This document shows, in pieces, positions 49,656 to 60,323 of a DNA stretch of 64,000 nucleotides (within the stretch, counting starts at the first letter, position 1; each line of letters opens with the position of its first letter). The notes beneath the pieces were generated by a model. The model was not told the DNA's origin, ran no database searches, and saw nothing but the letters and a program-made list of their open reading frames with translations. A program made the translations under genes and the position numbers. The stretch comes from Ureibacillus chungkukjangi (lineage in GTDB: Bacteria > Bacillota > Bacilli > Bacillales_A > Planococcaceae), in the NCBI RefSeq assembly GCF_003217295.1, contig NZ_QJTJ01000016.1, positions 1-64,000 on the forward strand, in the 5' to 3' direction.

Positions 49656-51200
49656 TTAGTGTGATACGTCTTGAACAGAAATACCAGTTTGAGCTTTAAC
49701 TTCAACTTCGCGATATTTCGCTTCATCAGCTTCTTTAGAAAGTAGGGTACCAATCCATCCACCTAAGAATCCTAGTGGAACAGAGATGATAGCTGGATTT
49801 CCTAATGGGAATAAAGCTTCTCCAACGAAGATTGCTGCACCTTCTACTGGATTCCAAACGTTTGGTGAAAGCGCTACTAAAATTAATGCTGAAATTAAAC
49901 CAGTTAACATTCCTGTAACTGCACCCGTTGTATTGAAACGCTTCCAGTAGATTGTGTAAATTATTACTGGTAGGTTAGCAGACGCTGCGATACAGAATGC
50001 TAAAGATACTAAGAACGCAACGTTTAGAGTTTGTGCTCCTAATGCTAATACGATAGAAATTACAGAAATAATAATTGAACCTGTACGAGCAGCAATTACT
50101 TGTTCTCTTTCAGTTACTTTACCTTTTTTAATGATTTGACCATAGATATCATGTGAAAGGGCAGATGCTCCAGAAAGTACAAGACCTGCTACTACTGCTA
50201 AGATTGTTGCAAAGGCAACAGCACATACGAAGGAGAATAGAATATCTCCACCTAAAGCTTGTGCAAGAAGTGGGGCAGCCATGTTACCAGCAGCGTTTGC
50301 AGCAACAATTGCATCTTTACCTACGAATGCAGCAGCACCAAATCCTAAGAAGATTGTTAACACATAGAATAAACCAACAATCCAAGTTGCCCAAATTACT
50401 GAAGAACGAGCTGTTTGAGCATCCTTTACTGTGAAGAAACGCATTAAAATATGTGGTAAACCTGCAGTTCCTAATACTAAAGCAATTAACATTGAAATCG
50501 TGTCAATTCCATTTGTATATTTTAGACCAGGGTTTAAGTATGCTTCACCAGCTTCTGTTGCAGTAGACATATGTGAGAACATAGTTAAGATATTAAAATC
50601 GAATTTAGCTAATACTAAGAATGAAATAATGACTGTACCTAACATTAAAAGACATGCTTTGATAATTTGTACCCAAGAAGTTGCAGTCATACCGCCAAAT
50701 AATACATAGACTGTCATCATGAAACCTACAAGAAGTACTGCTACCCAATAATCAATTCCTAATAATAATTGAATAAGTGCACCTGCACCAACAAGCTGAG
50801 CGATCATATAGAATAAAACAATTACAATTGAACTTAAAGCAGCTGTTCCACGAACCTTTTTTGCATCAAAACGAGCAGAAATCATGTCCGCTAAAGTAAA
50901 TTTACCAAGGTTACGTAATGGTTCAGCTACGATATATAAAACCACTAAGTAAGCTACTAAATAACCAAGTGAGAAGAAGAATCCATCAAATCCAGCTAAA
51001 GCGATAGATCCAGCAATACCAAGGAATGAAGCAGCAGATAAATAGTCACCTGAGATAGCTAGTCCATTTTGCCAACCTTTTAAACCTCCACCAGCAGTAT
51101 AGAAATCGCTAGCAGTATTATTTTTTCTTGATGCCCACCATGTGATAGCTAATGTTAAGCCAACAATCCCGACGAACATTGCAATAGCAGTAATACTCAT
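49656..51200 (-). CDS. Sodium:solute symporter, cation/acetate type (ActP/YwcA-like)
   Basis: A 514-residue SSS-family permease with about 13 helices. The N-terminal region NTASDFYTAGGGLKGWQNGLAISGDYLSAASFLGIAG is typical of the ActP acetate/glycolate group, as are GGMTATSWVQIIKA and GTAGLPHILMRFFTVKDAQTARSS. It would import acetate or other small monocarboxylates with sodium. It lies directly after, and adjoins, a DUF485 gene, the constant partner of this transporter type (ywcB-ywcA in B. subtilis, yjcH-actP in E. coli). Confidence 0.92.
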   Translation of the reverse strand: MSITAIAMFVGIVGLTLAITWWASRKNNTASDFYTAGGGLKGWQNGLAISGDYLSAASFLGIAGSIALAGFDGFFFSLGYLVAYLVVLYIVAEPLRNLGKFTLADMISARFDAKKVRGTAALSSIVIVLFYMIAQLVGAGALIQLLLGIDYWVAVLLVGFMMTVYVLFGGMTATSWVQIIKACLLMLGTVIISFLVLAKFDFNILTMFSHMSTATEAGEAYLNPGLKYTNGIDTISMLIALVLGTAGLPHILMRFFTVKDAQTARSSVIWATWIVGLFYVLTIFLGFGAAAFVGKDAIVAANAAGNMAAPLLAQALGGDILFSFVCAVAFATILAVVAGLVLSGASALSHDIYGQIIKKGKVTEREQVIAARTGSIIISVISIVLALGAQTLNVAFLVSLAFCIAASANLPVIIYTIYWKRFNTTGAVTGMLTGLISALILVALSPNVWNPVEGAAIFVGEALFPLGNPAIISVPLGFLGGWIGTLLSKEADEAKYREVEVKAQTGISVQDVSH

Positions 51201-51523
51201 TAATTAACACCTCTCTCATACTCTTCGATAATCGCTTTTGCTTCCTTATCGAATGAATTCGCCTTTGATACGTATAGATGAGCTAGTCCCCATGTCATGA
51301 TAAATAGCCCAGCAGAGTAGAACCATACCCACGTAATTTCTCCTACAGCTTTATGATGTAGAATTTCAGTAAATGAAGTTAAGATAGGTAATAACAAGTA
51401 AGCAACTAAAAAAATAACAGTAAGAGTCCATAAGAAGTTGTTTTTTCTTTTCGTTAACTTTTTGAATGATTCCATTTGTGCAATCTTGTCATAATTAATA
51501 TTTTCTCTAATTTTCCCCGCCAT
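51200..51523 (-). CDS. DUF485 membrane protein (YwcB-like), symporter partner
   Basis: A 107-residue protein with two hydrophobic helices (about 30-50 and 65-85) separated by a short loop, and the family features FKKLTKRKNNFLWTLTVIFL and VWFYSAGLFIMTWGLAHLY. It shares one base with the symporter start and is probably a small subunit or assembly factor of it; its exact role is not established. Minus-strand ATG after AAAGGGGGATAATT. Confidence 0.9.
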   Translation of the reverse strand: MAGKIRENINYDKIAQMESFKKLTKRKNNFLWTLTVIFLVAYLLLPILTSFTEILHHKAVGEITWVWFYSAGLFIMTWGLAHLYVSKANSFDKEAKAIIEEYERGVN

Positions 51524-51600
51524 AATTATCCCCCTTTTTTAGGTTATTATTTTCTACTTTGTGTTCGTAAAATTCTAGTTTAATAGTTTTTACATTTCTC

Positions 51601-51629
51601 ATTTTATTTTGTCGTTCACAAAATTGCAA
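51601..51629 (-). promoter_or_regulatory. Candidate sigma-A promoter for the symporter operon
   Basis: On the minus strand TTGCAA (51629-51624), a 17-nt spacer and TAAAAT (51606-51601), about 80 bases before the DUF485 start. The rest of the 464-base gap between 51524 and 51987 is AT-rich; on the plus strand it contains TTGACA-N17-TATTCC at 51780-51808 and a TATAAT at 51833, possible promoters for the YdhK gene. Confidence 0.45.
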
Positions 51630-51987
51630 TACTTTTTATTTAAATAATAAATATATTTTTGAAAATTTATTAGTTTTTTAGAGAATTTCTATACAAAAAC
51701 GATTAAAAATAGGTATTACCATTAAAAAAACACAGATTTCATATATACACGAAAGAGAAAATATGAAAACTTTTGGTTATTGACAAAGCAAAATTTCGCA
51801 ATTATTCCAGCCTGTAAATAGTGAAAATAGTTTATAATAGTATTCTGTAATAGGCTTTTTGCTAACTTAGTAGATGGTTTATTTGGAAAATTTCAATAAA
51901 ATTTCACAGCATTTTTTGATTGAAAATTGTTACGATTAATAGGATGAATTCGATGTAAAATAATATAGCTTATGGAGGGGTTTTACG

Positions 51988-52560
51988 GTGTCTAAATTCA
52001 GTTTTGTAATTATAGTATTAGCCATTGTATTGAATTTATCTGCTTGTGGAGACAATGAAGATGCTGCTCATGATATGTCACAAGATGATAAAGAAGAAAC
52101 TACACAAATTGACCATTCAACAATGAATCATTCAACTGATGGCAAGTTACCAGATGGTTTAAAAGAAGCTAGTTATCCAACATACTCAGTCGGTAGCACA
52201 GCTATAATACAAGCAAACCATATGGAAGGCATGAATAATGCTGAAGCTACAATTGTAGGTGCTTATGATACAACAGTTTATGCAGTATCTTATACACCAT
52301 CAAATGGTGGAGAACCTGTTACAAATCATAAATGGGTGATTCATGAGGAACTAAAGGGAGCTGGTGAAGATCCTTTAAAGCCAGGTGATCAAGCAACCAT
52401 TAATGCAGACCATATGCACGGAATGCAAGGAGCAACAGGAACAATTGATTCGGCAATAGAAACTACTGTATATATGGTAGATTACATTTCAACAACAGGA
52501 GAAAAAGTAACAAATCATAAATGGGTCACAGAAAGTGAATTATCAAAAACAAAAGAATAA
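51988..52560 (+). CDS. ydhK: YdhK-family lipoprotein with two DUF1541 repeats
   Basis: A 190-residue lipoprotein (NLSAC, Cys19) with a His/Met/Asp-rich linker (DHSTMNHSTDGK) and two tandem DUF1541 repeats: about residues 68-125 and 130-185, each with ANHMEGM or ADHMHGM, a TVY.V.Y strand and NHKWV. The Met/His content suggests a link with copper or other metals, but the family has no proven role. GTG start after GGAGGGG. Confidence 0.88.
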   Translation: MSKFSFVIIVLAIVLNLSACGDNEDAAHDMSQDDKEETTQIDHSTMNHSTDGKLPDGLKEASYPTYSVGSTAIIQANHMEGMNNAEATIVGAYDTTVYAVSYTPSNGGEPVTNHKWVIHEELKGAGEDPLKPGDQATINADHMHGMQGATGTIDSAIETTVYMVDYISTTGEKVTNHKWVTESELSKTKE

Positions 52561-52566
52561 GCTTGA

Positions 52567-52601
52567 AAATACAGCTTGGGAAGTCTAGGCTGTATTTTTT
52601 T
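52567..52601 (+). terminator. Terminator after ydhK
   Basis: AAATACAGC pairs with GCTGTATTT, followed by TTTTT. Confidence 0.85.
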
Positions 52602-52774
52602 GCCTAAAGCAACAGGTGTTAATTTATAAACACTATAAGATTAATGGTACTAGTTGAAGATTAAAAATTGGTTTCAGAGCTATTTTGGTTTCTGTCTCAC
52701 TATTAAGAGTATACTTTTTAAATGATACTTAGCTTCCTATAATAGATATTACGACCACATCCCTATTTATAGAA

Positions 52775-52804
52775 GTATAAAAAGGAGTATCTAAATACTC
52801 CTTT
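52775..52804 (-). terminator. Terminator of the endonuclease / RHH-like gene pair
   Basis: AAAGGAGTAT pairs with ATACTCCTTT across four bases; minus-strand tail TTATAC. Confidence 0.82.
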
Positions 52805-52805
52805 G

Positions 52806-54075
<1,270 letters not shown>

Positions 54076-54108
54076 TTAAATGAAATAATTTCCAGATGAT
54101 TCAAATAA

Positions 54109-54136
54109 AAAGTTCAACCAATATTGGCTGAACTTT
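54109..54136 (-). terminator. Terminator after aspartase
   Basis: AAAGTTCAACCAA pairs with TTGGCTGAACTTT with one mismatch. Confidence 0.8.
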
Positions 54137-54155
54137 AGATATTTCTCTTACAATC

Positions 54156-55571
54156 TTATAAGCTTCTTCCACCTGCAATACCTGGATGCGTCATTTCATA
54201 TGGATCTAATATTTTATCTAACTGTTCGGCAGTTAGGGCACCTGATTTAATACATAACTCACGAACAGAGTTCCCTGTTTCAATTGCCTCTTTTGCAATT
54301 TGAGCAGCAAGCTCATATCCAATATGAGGATTTACAGCAGTAATAATCCCTACACTTTGTTCGACATATTGTTTTAAATGCTCTACATTTGCTTTAATAC
54401 CTAATACACATTTCTCTGTAAACACTTTAAATACATTATTCATAATCGAGATAGATTGAATTAAATTATAGAATAGGACAGGCTCCATTACGTTTAATTC
54501 AAATTGGCCAGCTTCAGAGGCTTGTGAAATCGTTAAATCATTCCCCATAACTTGAAAAGCAACTTGGTTTACTACTTCTGCCATCACGGGATTTACTTTA
54601 CCAGGCATGATTGATGATCCAGGCTGACGAGCTGGTAACACAATTTCAAATAATCCATCGCGTGGTCCAGAGGCCATTAAACGAAAATCATTGGCAATTT
54701 TAGACATATTAATCATGCAAACCTTTAACATGGCAGATACTTCAGTATAACAATCCGTATTTTGAGTTGCATCCACTAAATGTTCTGCTCCACTTAATGG
54801 CAACCCACTTAAATCCCTAAGATTTTGTATAACTGCTTCAATATACTTCGGGTCTGCATTTAAGCCTGTACCAACAGCGGTTGCCCCCATATTCACTTCA
54901 TATAAATGCTGAATAGATAGTGACATACGTGATATATCACGAGAAATCACTCTAGCATAAGCCTCGAACTCTTGACCAAGTAATATCGGTACAGCATCTT
55001 GTAAATGTGTACGGCCCATTTTTATAACACCGGCAAATTCTTTCGCCTTTGACCCAAACGCATCTTGCATAGTTTTAGTTGAATCGAGTAATTGATGCAT
55101 TAAGCTTAAGACTGCAATATGAGTTGCTGTTGGAAATGCGTCATTTGTTGACTGAGACATATTGATATGGCTATTGGGACTAATGACTTTATAATTCCCC
55201 TTTTCCACTCCCATAAGTTCAAGTGCACGATTTGCAATTACTTCGTTTGAATTCATATTGATAGATGTCCCAGCACCACCCTGAATCGGGTCAACAATAA
55301 ATTGGTCATTCCATTTTCCATCAATCACTTCATCACATGCTTGTATAATGAATTGTCCAATTTTATTGTCTAACATACCCACCTTCATATTGGCTAGTGC
55401 GGCAGCTTTTTTTACAATACCTAAAGATTTTATAAGCACTGGATGGATTCGGTATCCAGTAATTGGGAAATTCTCAATAGCCCTCATTGTTTGTACGCCA
55501 TAATATGCGTTTTTTGGTATTTCCTTTTCACCTAAAAAATCTTTTTCAATACGAAATTCGCTCATTACCAT
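54156..55571 (-). CDS. aspA: Aspartate ammonia-lyase (aspartase)
   Basis: AspA deaminates L-aspartate to fumarate. The superfamily signature GSSIMPGKVNPVMAEV (catalytic serine loop) is followed by VNQVAFQVMGND, which favours aspartase over class II fumarase. The N-terminal KDFLGEKEIPKNAYYGVQTMRA and the NSNEVIANRALELMG and NMSQSTNDAFPTA blocks are intact. From ATG 55571, nine bases after GGAG, the protein has 471 residues; an ATG six bases further in is also possible. Single gene; no ansA or dcuA neighbour. Confidence 0.93.
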   Translation of the reverse strand: MVMSEFRIEKDFLGEKEIPKNAYYGVQTMRAIENFPITGYRIHPVLIKSLGIVKKAAALANMKVGMLDNKIGQFIIQACDEVIDGKWNDQFIVDPIQGGAGTSINMNSNEVIANRALELMGVEKGNYKVISPNSHINMSQSTNDAFPTATHIAVLSLMHQLLDSTKTMQDAFGSKAKEFAGVIKMGRTHLQDAVPILLGQEFEAYARVISRDISRMSLSIQHLYEVNMGATAVGTGLNADPKYIEAVIQNLRDLSGLPLSGAEHLVDATQNTDCYTEVSAMLKVCMINMSKIANDFRLMASGPRDGLFEIVLPARQPGSSIMPGKVNPVMAEVVNQVAFQVMGNDLTISQASEAGQFELNVMEPVLFYNLIQSISIMNNVFKVFTEKCVLGIKANVEHLKQYVEQSVGIITAVNPHIGYELAAQIAKEAIETGNSVRELCIKSGALTAEQLDKILDPYEMTHPGIAGGRSL

Positions 55572-55817
55572 AATACAAATCTCCATTTCTGATGTCTTCT
55601 AAATTAAAAGCAAATTATTTTATATAAGAATATTCCAAAACCTATCTCTAGATTAGCACAATTTAATCTAATTTTGAGATAGAAAATTAAATTTTTTAAT
55701 GTTCGAATATTATGTGAATAAATCTTCGAAATCCAATATATGGAAACTAATTGATTTACAGTAATGAATTGATTATATATAATTATAGTAATATCGTTTA
55801 GAAAGTGAGGAGTTTCG

Positions 55818-55943
55818 GTGGGAAACAGTAAGGTGAAGGCTAAAATAACATCAAATTTAGTAGTACCAGCCTTTTTCGGAGCTGGTATTGGCGCATTTTT
55901 AGGTTTGTTAGCATATGTTAAGGATTGGCTCTCTTTTTTATAA
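55818..55943 (+). CDS. 41-residue single-span membrane peptide
   Basis: A short gene: GTG start behind GTGAGGAG, reading MGNSKVKAKITSNLVVPAFF and then GAGIGAFLGLLAYVKDWLSFL to TAA. A basic N-terminus is followed by one glycine-rich transmembrane helix (about residues 13-33). A strong bidirectional terminator lies just downstream. It is convergent with the nitroreductase gene and divergent from aspA. I recognise no family. Confidence 0.6.
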   Translation: MGNSKVKAKITSNLVVPAFFGAGIGAFLGLLAYVKDWLSFL

Positions 55944-55977
55944 TTAAATAATGTAAATAGTTATCTGGTTAAATTTT

Positions 55978-56022
55978 AAAGGGTTTTTACACGACGCTAT
56001 ACGATCGTGTAAAAAACCCTTT
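55978..56022. terminator. Bidirectional terminator between membrane peptide and nitroreductase
   Basis: AAAGGGTTTTTACACGA pairs with TCGTGTAAAAAACCCTTT (one bulged base). Confidence 0.88.
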
Positions 56023-56038
56023 AATAATGTTTATGGTG

Positions 56039-56605
56039 TTATTTAAAAGTGCCCTCAAAAATTGTTTCATTTAATGGGCGACGTGTAGATGGCTGTTCAC
56101 GACCTTGTAAATCTTCTGGTAATGCCTCTTTCTCACCTTGGTAGCCAATGGCAATTACAATTTGAAGATCGAAGTTGTCAGGAATATTTAGAACTTCACG
56201 GGCCTTGTCCTTTTCATATCCACCCATCGCATGAGTTACTAAACCTTCTTTTGCAGCCTGTAGTGCTAAAAAGCCCCATGCCGTGCCACTGTCAAAAGCA
56301 TGCACTGGATCTTCCTTATCTGAAATAAGTACAGCTAATACTGGAGCTTTTTCGCACCAGCGACGGTTCCCATCTAAGATGAAGGAATTGAATTTTGCTC
56401 GATCCTCTTCACTTCGTGCAATGATAAATCTCCAGGGCTGTAGATTGATTGCAGAAGGAGCCCAGCGTGCTGCTTCAAACACGCGCATTAGAACGTCCTC
56501 AGGCACCTCTTTCTCAGAAAAAGATCTAGGAGACCAACGATTTAAATAGATAGGATCCACATCATGCTCTGATTGGCGGAATTGTTTAATTTGTAGTTCA
56601 TTCAT
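56039..56605 (-). CDS. Nitroreductase-family FMN oxidoreductase
   Basis: A 188-residue nitroreductase-fold flavoprotein, normally a homodimer using NAD(P)H. The N-terminal RWSPRSFSEKEVPEDVLMRVFEAARWAPSAINLQPWRFI is the FMN-binding signature (RxSxR and the APSAxNxQPW block). The C-terminal IAIGYQGE is also typical. Substrate unknown. Minus-strand ATG after AAGGAGTAATTAC. Confidence 0.93.
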   Translation of the reverse strand: MNELQIKQFRQSEHDVDPIYLNRWSPRSFSEKEVPEDVLMRVFEAARWAPSAINLQPWRFIIARSEEDRAKFNSFILDGNRRWCEKAPVLAVLISDKEDPVHAFDSGTAWGFLALQAAKEGLVTHAMGGYEKDKAREVLNIPDNFDLQIVIAIGYQGEKEALPEDLQGREQPSTRRPLNETIFEGTFK

Positions 56606-56720
56606 TGTAATTACTCCTTAGAAATAGTTTAAATTTAATGGGCAGCATCGTATGTATTTTTACACTCTATTGCCATTCAAAAGTTTAAACCAGTTGCAGG
56701 GAATAATCCAAAGGAACGAC

Positions 56721-57782
56721 TTATAGTGAAAGCGTTCGATTTTGTACATTTTCTATTTCTAGCTTTTTCAAACAATCCATCACTGTATCTCCAAATGACC
56801 TAACATCCTCTAAATAGTCATAGCCTTCTGGTGAACCATAGCTATTAAACATACGAACTGCAACTATGTCTTCATCTGGTATGACCAACAGTGTCACGCC
56901 TGTATATCCAAGGATTTGAAAGGCTCCTTTTGGGACACTCGCACCAATCTCTGTTTTTGTTGCAGGTAAAGCCTTAACAAACCATAAAAAACCGTTTTGA
57001 GGGAGATCTTTATCTATTGTTGAAGGACTTTGTAATGAAATAGCTAAATTTAGCAATTCTTTTGGTACTATCTGTTTCCCGTTAATATTTCCTTCTTTTA
57101 AATGTAAGTACCCCCAGAAAGCCAATTCCCTTGCAGAAACAAACATATTCATCCTGTCACCATCAGTACTTTTGTCGATGTTCCATTTCCTGTGCTGACC
57201 GTCCGTAAGAATAACATCTACAAGTTTTTCGTGTGAATTGCTATACCAACCAGTTTCTTTCAAACCTAATGGCTCAAAAACTTGTTCATGCAGGATATGA
57301 GAAACTGTTTTTTGGGTAGTCCGGTTGACCAGTTCGGTTAGGGTATTTATATTGACTTGCCTATATGTCCAATTTTCACCGACTGGATATTCGCGGAAAA
57401 TTTGCCCGTCTAATTCATTTAGACCATGTGTATGGGTTAATAAATGTCTTATTGTGGTATTCTCCCAGATTTCAGTATCAAGCTCTGGTAAATATTGAAG
57501 GACGTGATCATCTATACTCTGAATTTTGCCGGTAAAAATTGCGTAAGCTACTGCAAAACCAATATAGCTTTTTCGAACAGATGCTACGTGAAATTGGGTG
57601 TTTGCTTGAACAGTCCGTGCATCATTCTTATTGGATTGTTTACCCCAATACTCTTCAATGACAACTGTATCCTTATGAATAACAAATGTAGCAGCTCCTG
57701 AACAAACGACTTGATTAGCGGTATTTTTTACATGCTCAACTATTGGAGTAAAATCATTATTACTTTTAAAATTTAGATTCAT
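56721..57782 (-). CDS. Serine hydrolase, beta-lactamase / class C fold
   Basis: A 353-residue cytoplasmic-looking protein of the beta-lactamase-related serine hydrolase family. The nucleophile motif SxxK is SVRK (Ser68-Lys71); LLTHTHGLNEL and the C-terminal ILGYTGVTLLVIPDEDIVAVRM correspond to conserved strands, with YTG in the KTG-like position. No signal peptide, so it is unlikely to be a periplasmic beta-lactamase; an esterase or peptidase is more likely. It lies 30 bases after the LysR gene on the same strand, so they may be co-transcribed. Confidence 0.87.
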   Translation of the reverse strand: MNLNFKSNNDFTPIVEHVKNTANQVVCSGAATFVIHKDTVVIEEYWGKQSNKNDARTVQANTQFHVASVRKSYIGFAVAYAIFTGKIQSIDDHVLQYLPELDTEIWENTTIRHLLTHTHGLNELDGQIFREYPVGENWTYRQVNINTLTELVNRTTQKTVSHILHEQVFEPLGLKETGWYSNSHEKLVDVILTDGQHRKWNIDKSTDGDRMNMFVSARELAFWGYLHLKEGNINGKQIVPKELLNLAISLQSPSTIDKDLPQNGFLWFVKALPATKTEIGASVPKGAFQILGYTGVTLLVIPDEDIVAVRMFNSYGSPEGYDYLEDVRSFGDTVMDCLKKLEIENVQNRTLSL

Positions 57783-57812
57783 AGAATGCTCCTTTATTGA
57801 TTTAACTGCATT

Positions 57813-58700
57813 TTAAACTAGATAAGAAGATAGCAGCTTTTCTCTAATTAATAACGTTTTTTTATCGTTCAGCTTATATTGCATGTATATTTTTACTGAT
57901 GGTAGCTCGAATTCTGTAAACGGTATGACATTAAACCGACCCTCCATCATCTCTCTACGAATAATAAGCTTGGGTAAAAAGGATATTCCCAGGCCATCCT
58001 TTATGAACCTTTTCACAATATAAGATTGAGGAATGGAAATCGGTTTTACATAATGAAAATGATTTTTGACTAATAGATTGATGCTGGGAAAGATGCTGGA
58101 TATATGATTTGTAAAGAAAGGATAAGTTCTAAAAAGCTCGTGGATATCAAAGTTGACACCTGTTTCATCATCATATTGATCTAGCGGCACCACGAACTCT
58201 AGCGGGCTAGTATGAATTAATTCATCCTGTATAAACTCACTATCACTTGGTGTCAACCCAATTCCGATATGCGCTTGTCCAGATTGCAATAAACTTCCTA
58301 TTCTCTCAGATTCCACAACCATTAAGGTTACCTCATAGGATGGGTTTTCTATTATAAATTGATAGATTATCTGAGGTATAGTTGAATCAACCAGCATCGG
58401 TGAAATCACAATAGTAAGCTTGACGTTTTTCTTTTCTGAAAACAATTTCAGGTTCTGCTTCCCTTGCTCAATTTTATTTAGGATTTCCTCTGCCTCAGTT
58501 AAAAAGAATTTCCCCTCTTCTGTTAAAGCGACCTTTCCACTCTCCCTTTTAAATAATTGAATTTGTAGGTAATCTTCTAATTGATGAATATGTACTGTTA
58601 TTGAAGGCTGAGAAATATAAAGAAGTTCAGCGGCTTCTCGAAAGTTTTCAGTTTTACCAGCAACTACAAAGGATTTCAAACATTTTGTTTCCATTTTCAT
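57813..58700 (-). CDS. LysR-family transcriptional regulator
   Basis: A 295-residue LysR regulator. N-terminal winged helix (residues 3-60) reads LKSFVVAGKTENFREAAELL and YISQPSITVHIHQLEDYLQIQLF; a linker helix follows, then an effector-binding domain (about 90-290). It is divergent from the DUF2332 gene with a 104-base gap containing AT-rich dyads such as TTAATCGTAATAATTAA, where a LysR protein would be expected to bind. Likely regulates the divergent gene, and possibly the hydrolase behind it. Start may be ATG 58700 or 58694. Confidence 0.92.
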   Translation of the reverse strand: MKMETKCLKSFVVAGKTENFREAAELLYISQPSITVHIHQLEDYLQIQLFKRESGKVALTEEGKFFLTEAEEILNKIEQGKQNLKLFSEKKNVKLTIVISPMLVDSTIPQIIYQFIIENPSYEVTLMVVESERIGSLLQSGQAHIGIGLTPSDSEFIQDELIHTSPLEFVVPLDQYDDETGVNFDIHELFRTYPFFTNHISSIFPSINLLVKNHFHYVKPISIPQSYIVKRFIKDGLGISFLPKLIIRREMMEGRFNVIPFTEFELPSVKIYMQYKLNDKKTLLIREKLLSSYLV

Positions 58701-58804
58701 CCCACCAATTAAAAATCTTAATCGTAATAATTAAAAAGTATTAATTTTCATAATTTTACCAAAAGTATACACTTAACTTAATCAATCAACAAGGGGATGA
58801 TGAA

Positions 58805-59827
58805 ATGGATGATTATAAAAAAAACTTTCAACAATTCGCCGACAAAGAAGCGAAAGGTAGTAGTGAGCTATATGCTTATTTGAGTATACGAGTTATCGAG
58901 GATTTGGAATTACTTGATATTATTGATAAAATTCCAGCTTCTCAGCCAAAACCAAATCTCTTTTTTGCATCTATTCAATATCTTCTAACGAAATCTGATG
59001 CTCCTTTGCGAAATTATTACCCGTCTTTAACTGAAAATCCCTTACCATTTGATGAGTGCTTTGAACCTTTTAAAGAATTCGTACTTACACATAAAGAACA
59101 GCTTCTTGACTTGTTTCATACAAAGCTAGTCCAAACAAATGAGGTGAGAAGAGCTGCCTATCTATACCCGACTTTTTTAGATATACAAAAGAATACGAAC
59201 AAGCCTCTAACACTCATAGAAATCGGCACAAGTGCTGGGCTATTGCTTTGTTTAGATGCTTACAATTATGAATATAAAGAAGATAATCAATCATTTAGAG
59301 TAGATAATTTCGATAATTCGATAACAATTCAATCTGAAAACAAAGGAGGAAATTTACCAAATACTATAAATGTAGACTTGAAAATAGAAAAGCGCATTGG
59401 AATTGATTTAAATATTGTGGATTTAAGTAATAGAGAAGAATTCGAATGGATGCTTGCATTAATTTGGCCAGAGCACCAAGAAAGAAGGAAGCAGTTTGTG
59501 GCAGCCAGTAAAATTGCAAATGCAGTTGAAAAAGAAATGTATGAAGGAGACCTATTAGAACTATTACCGAATATTATTCAATCCAATTCACCTGAAAATC
59601 AAATTGTTTTGTTCCATACTCATGTTGCAAACCAATTTCCTGCACAGTTAAAAAATGACTTTAAAGCGTTATTAAATAAAATGAGTTACACACGCTCTAT
59701 TTACCATGTCTATAACAATATGTACGATTTAAATCTTCATCAGGAGCACCTTGAAAATGGCAAAGTCGTTTCAAAAAAGACATTTCTCAAACCGGATGGG
59801 CATGGAAGATGGTTTTATTGGAATTAA
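58805..59827 (+). CDS. DUF2332-family protein
   Basis: A 340-residue protein recognisable as DUF2332 from the N-terminal FQQFADKEAKGSSELYAYLS, the LLTKSDAPLRNYYPS segment and the central TLIEIGTSAGLLLCLDAY glycine-rich strand-loop, which resembles a SAM-binding motif I. A methyltransferase-like fold is therefore possible, but activity is unproven. ATG follows AAGGGGATGATGAA. Divergent from the LysR gene and followed by a terminator. Confidence 0.86.
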   Translation: MDDYKKNFQQFADKEAKGSSELYAYLSIRVIEDLELLDIIDKIPASQPKPNLFFASIQYLLTKSDAPLRNYYPSLTENPLPFDECFEPFKEFVLTHKEQLLDLFHTKLVQTNEVRRAAYLYPTFLDIQKNTNKPLTLIEIGTSAGLLLCLDAYNYEYKEDNQSFRVDNFDNSITIQSENKGGNLPNTINVDLKIEKRIGIDLNIVDLSNREEFEWMLALIWPEHQERRKQFVAASKIANAVEKEMYEGDLLELLPNIIQSNSPENQIVLFHTHVANQFPAQLKNDFKALLNKMSYTRSIYHVYNNMYDLNLHQEHLENGKVVSKKTFLKPDGHGRWFYWN

Positions 59828-59847
59828 ATTGATTTTTTCGTAAATAA

Positions 59848-59880
59848 AAAGCGTATCACTAAATATAGAGATACGCTTTC
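59848..59880. terminator. Terminator after DUF2332 gene
   Basis: AAAGCGTATC pairs perfectly with GATACGCTTT. Confidence 0.82.
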
Positions 59881-59942
59881 CTACTATAAAACTAGCTACT
59901 TAAAGGAGAATTCTAATATTCTTTCGGTCTTACTTCTTGTTC

Positions 59943-60170
59943 TTAGTCAGGCATGAAAGTAATTATTCCACTAAAAATAAGAAATATAGTTACTATCACT
60001 ATGGCAGCAATATTGCCCCACTTAAACAGAGTCATTTGTAAATCTGAAAACTCGGGCTCTTCGCTATAACGCCATCTATCCATAAAAAGAATCATATCTT
60101 GCGGATAATATAATCCGAAAATTGCAAAAGTATATATAGGTAATGAAAAAACGATTGCTAAATAAAGCAT
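59943..60170 (-). CDS. Small two-helix membrane protein (DUF6199-like)
   Basis: A 75-residue protein with hydrophobic helices at about 3-22 and 50-71 and an intervening loop LFMDRWRYSEEPEFSDLQMTLFKWG, which resembles small Firmicutes membrane proteins of the DUF6199 type. Minus-strand ATG after TTTGGAGCTGAC. Function unknown. Confidence 0.7.
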   Translation of the reverse strand: MLYLAIVFSLPIYTFAIFGLYYPQDMILFMDRWRYSEEPEFSDLQMTLFKWGNIAAIVIVTIFLIFSGIITFMPD

Positions 60171-60297
60171 AATAAGTCAGCTCCAAATTTTTCTAGTACT
60201 AGTATTTACGAGCTATACATTTAAAAGTTTCAAATTTTTGTATATTTACAACAATAAAAATACAGATTATTTAGCTTTCTATTTTTTGAAAGGTCTA

Positions 60298-60321
60298 AAA
60301 AAAGTGTCAATTAGATGACAC
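60298..60321 (-). terminator. Terminator of the yceG-telA unit
   Basis: GTGTCA pairs with TGACAC; the minus-strand transcript ends in seven U residues. Confidence 0.8.
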
Positions 60322-60323
60322 CT

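Noticed and set aside
50153-50434. Plus-strand Gln/Leu-rich 93-codon frame within the symporter gene
   Set aside because: Low-complexity antisense shadow of a membrane protein.
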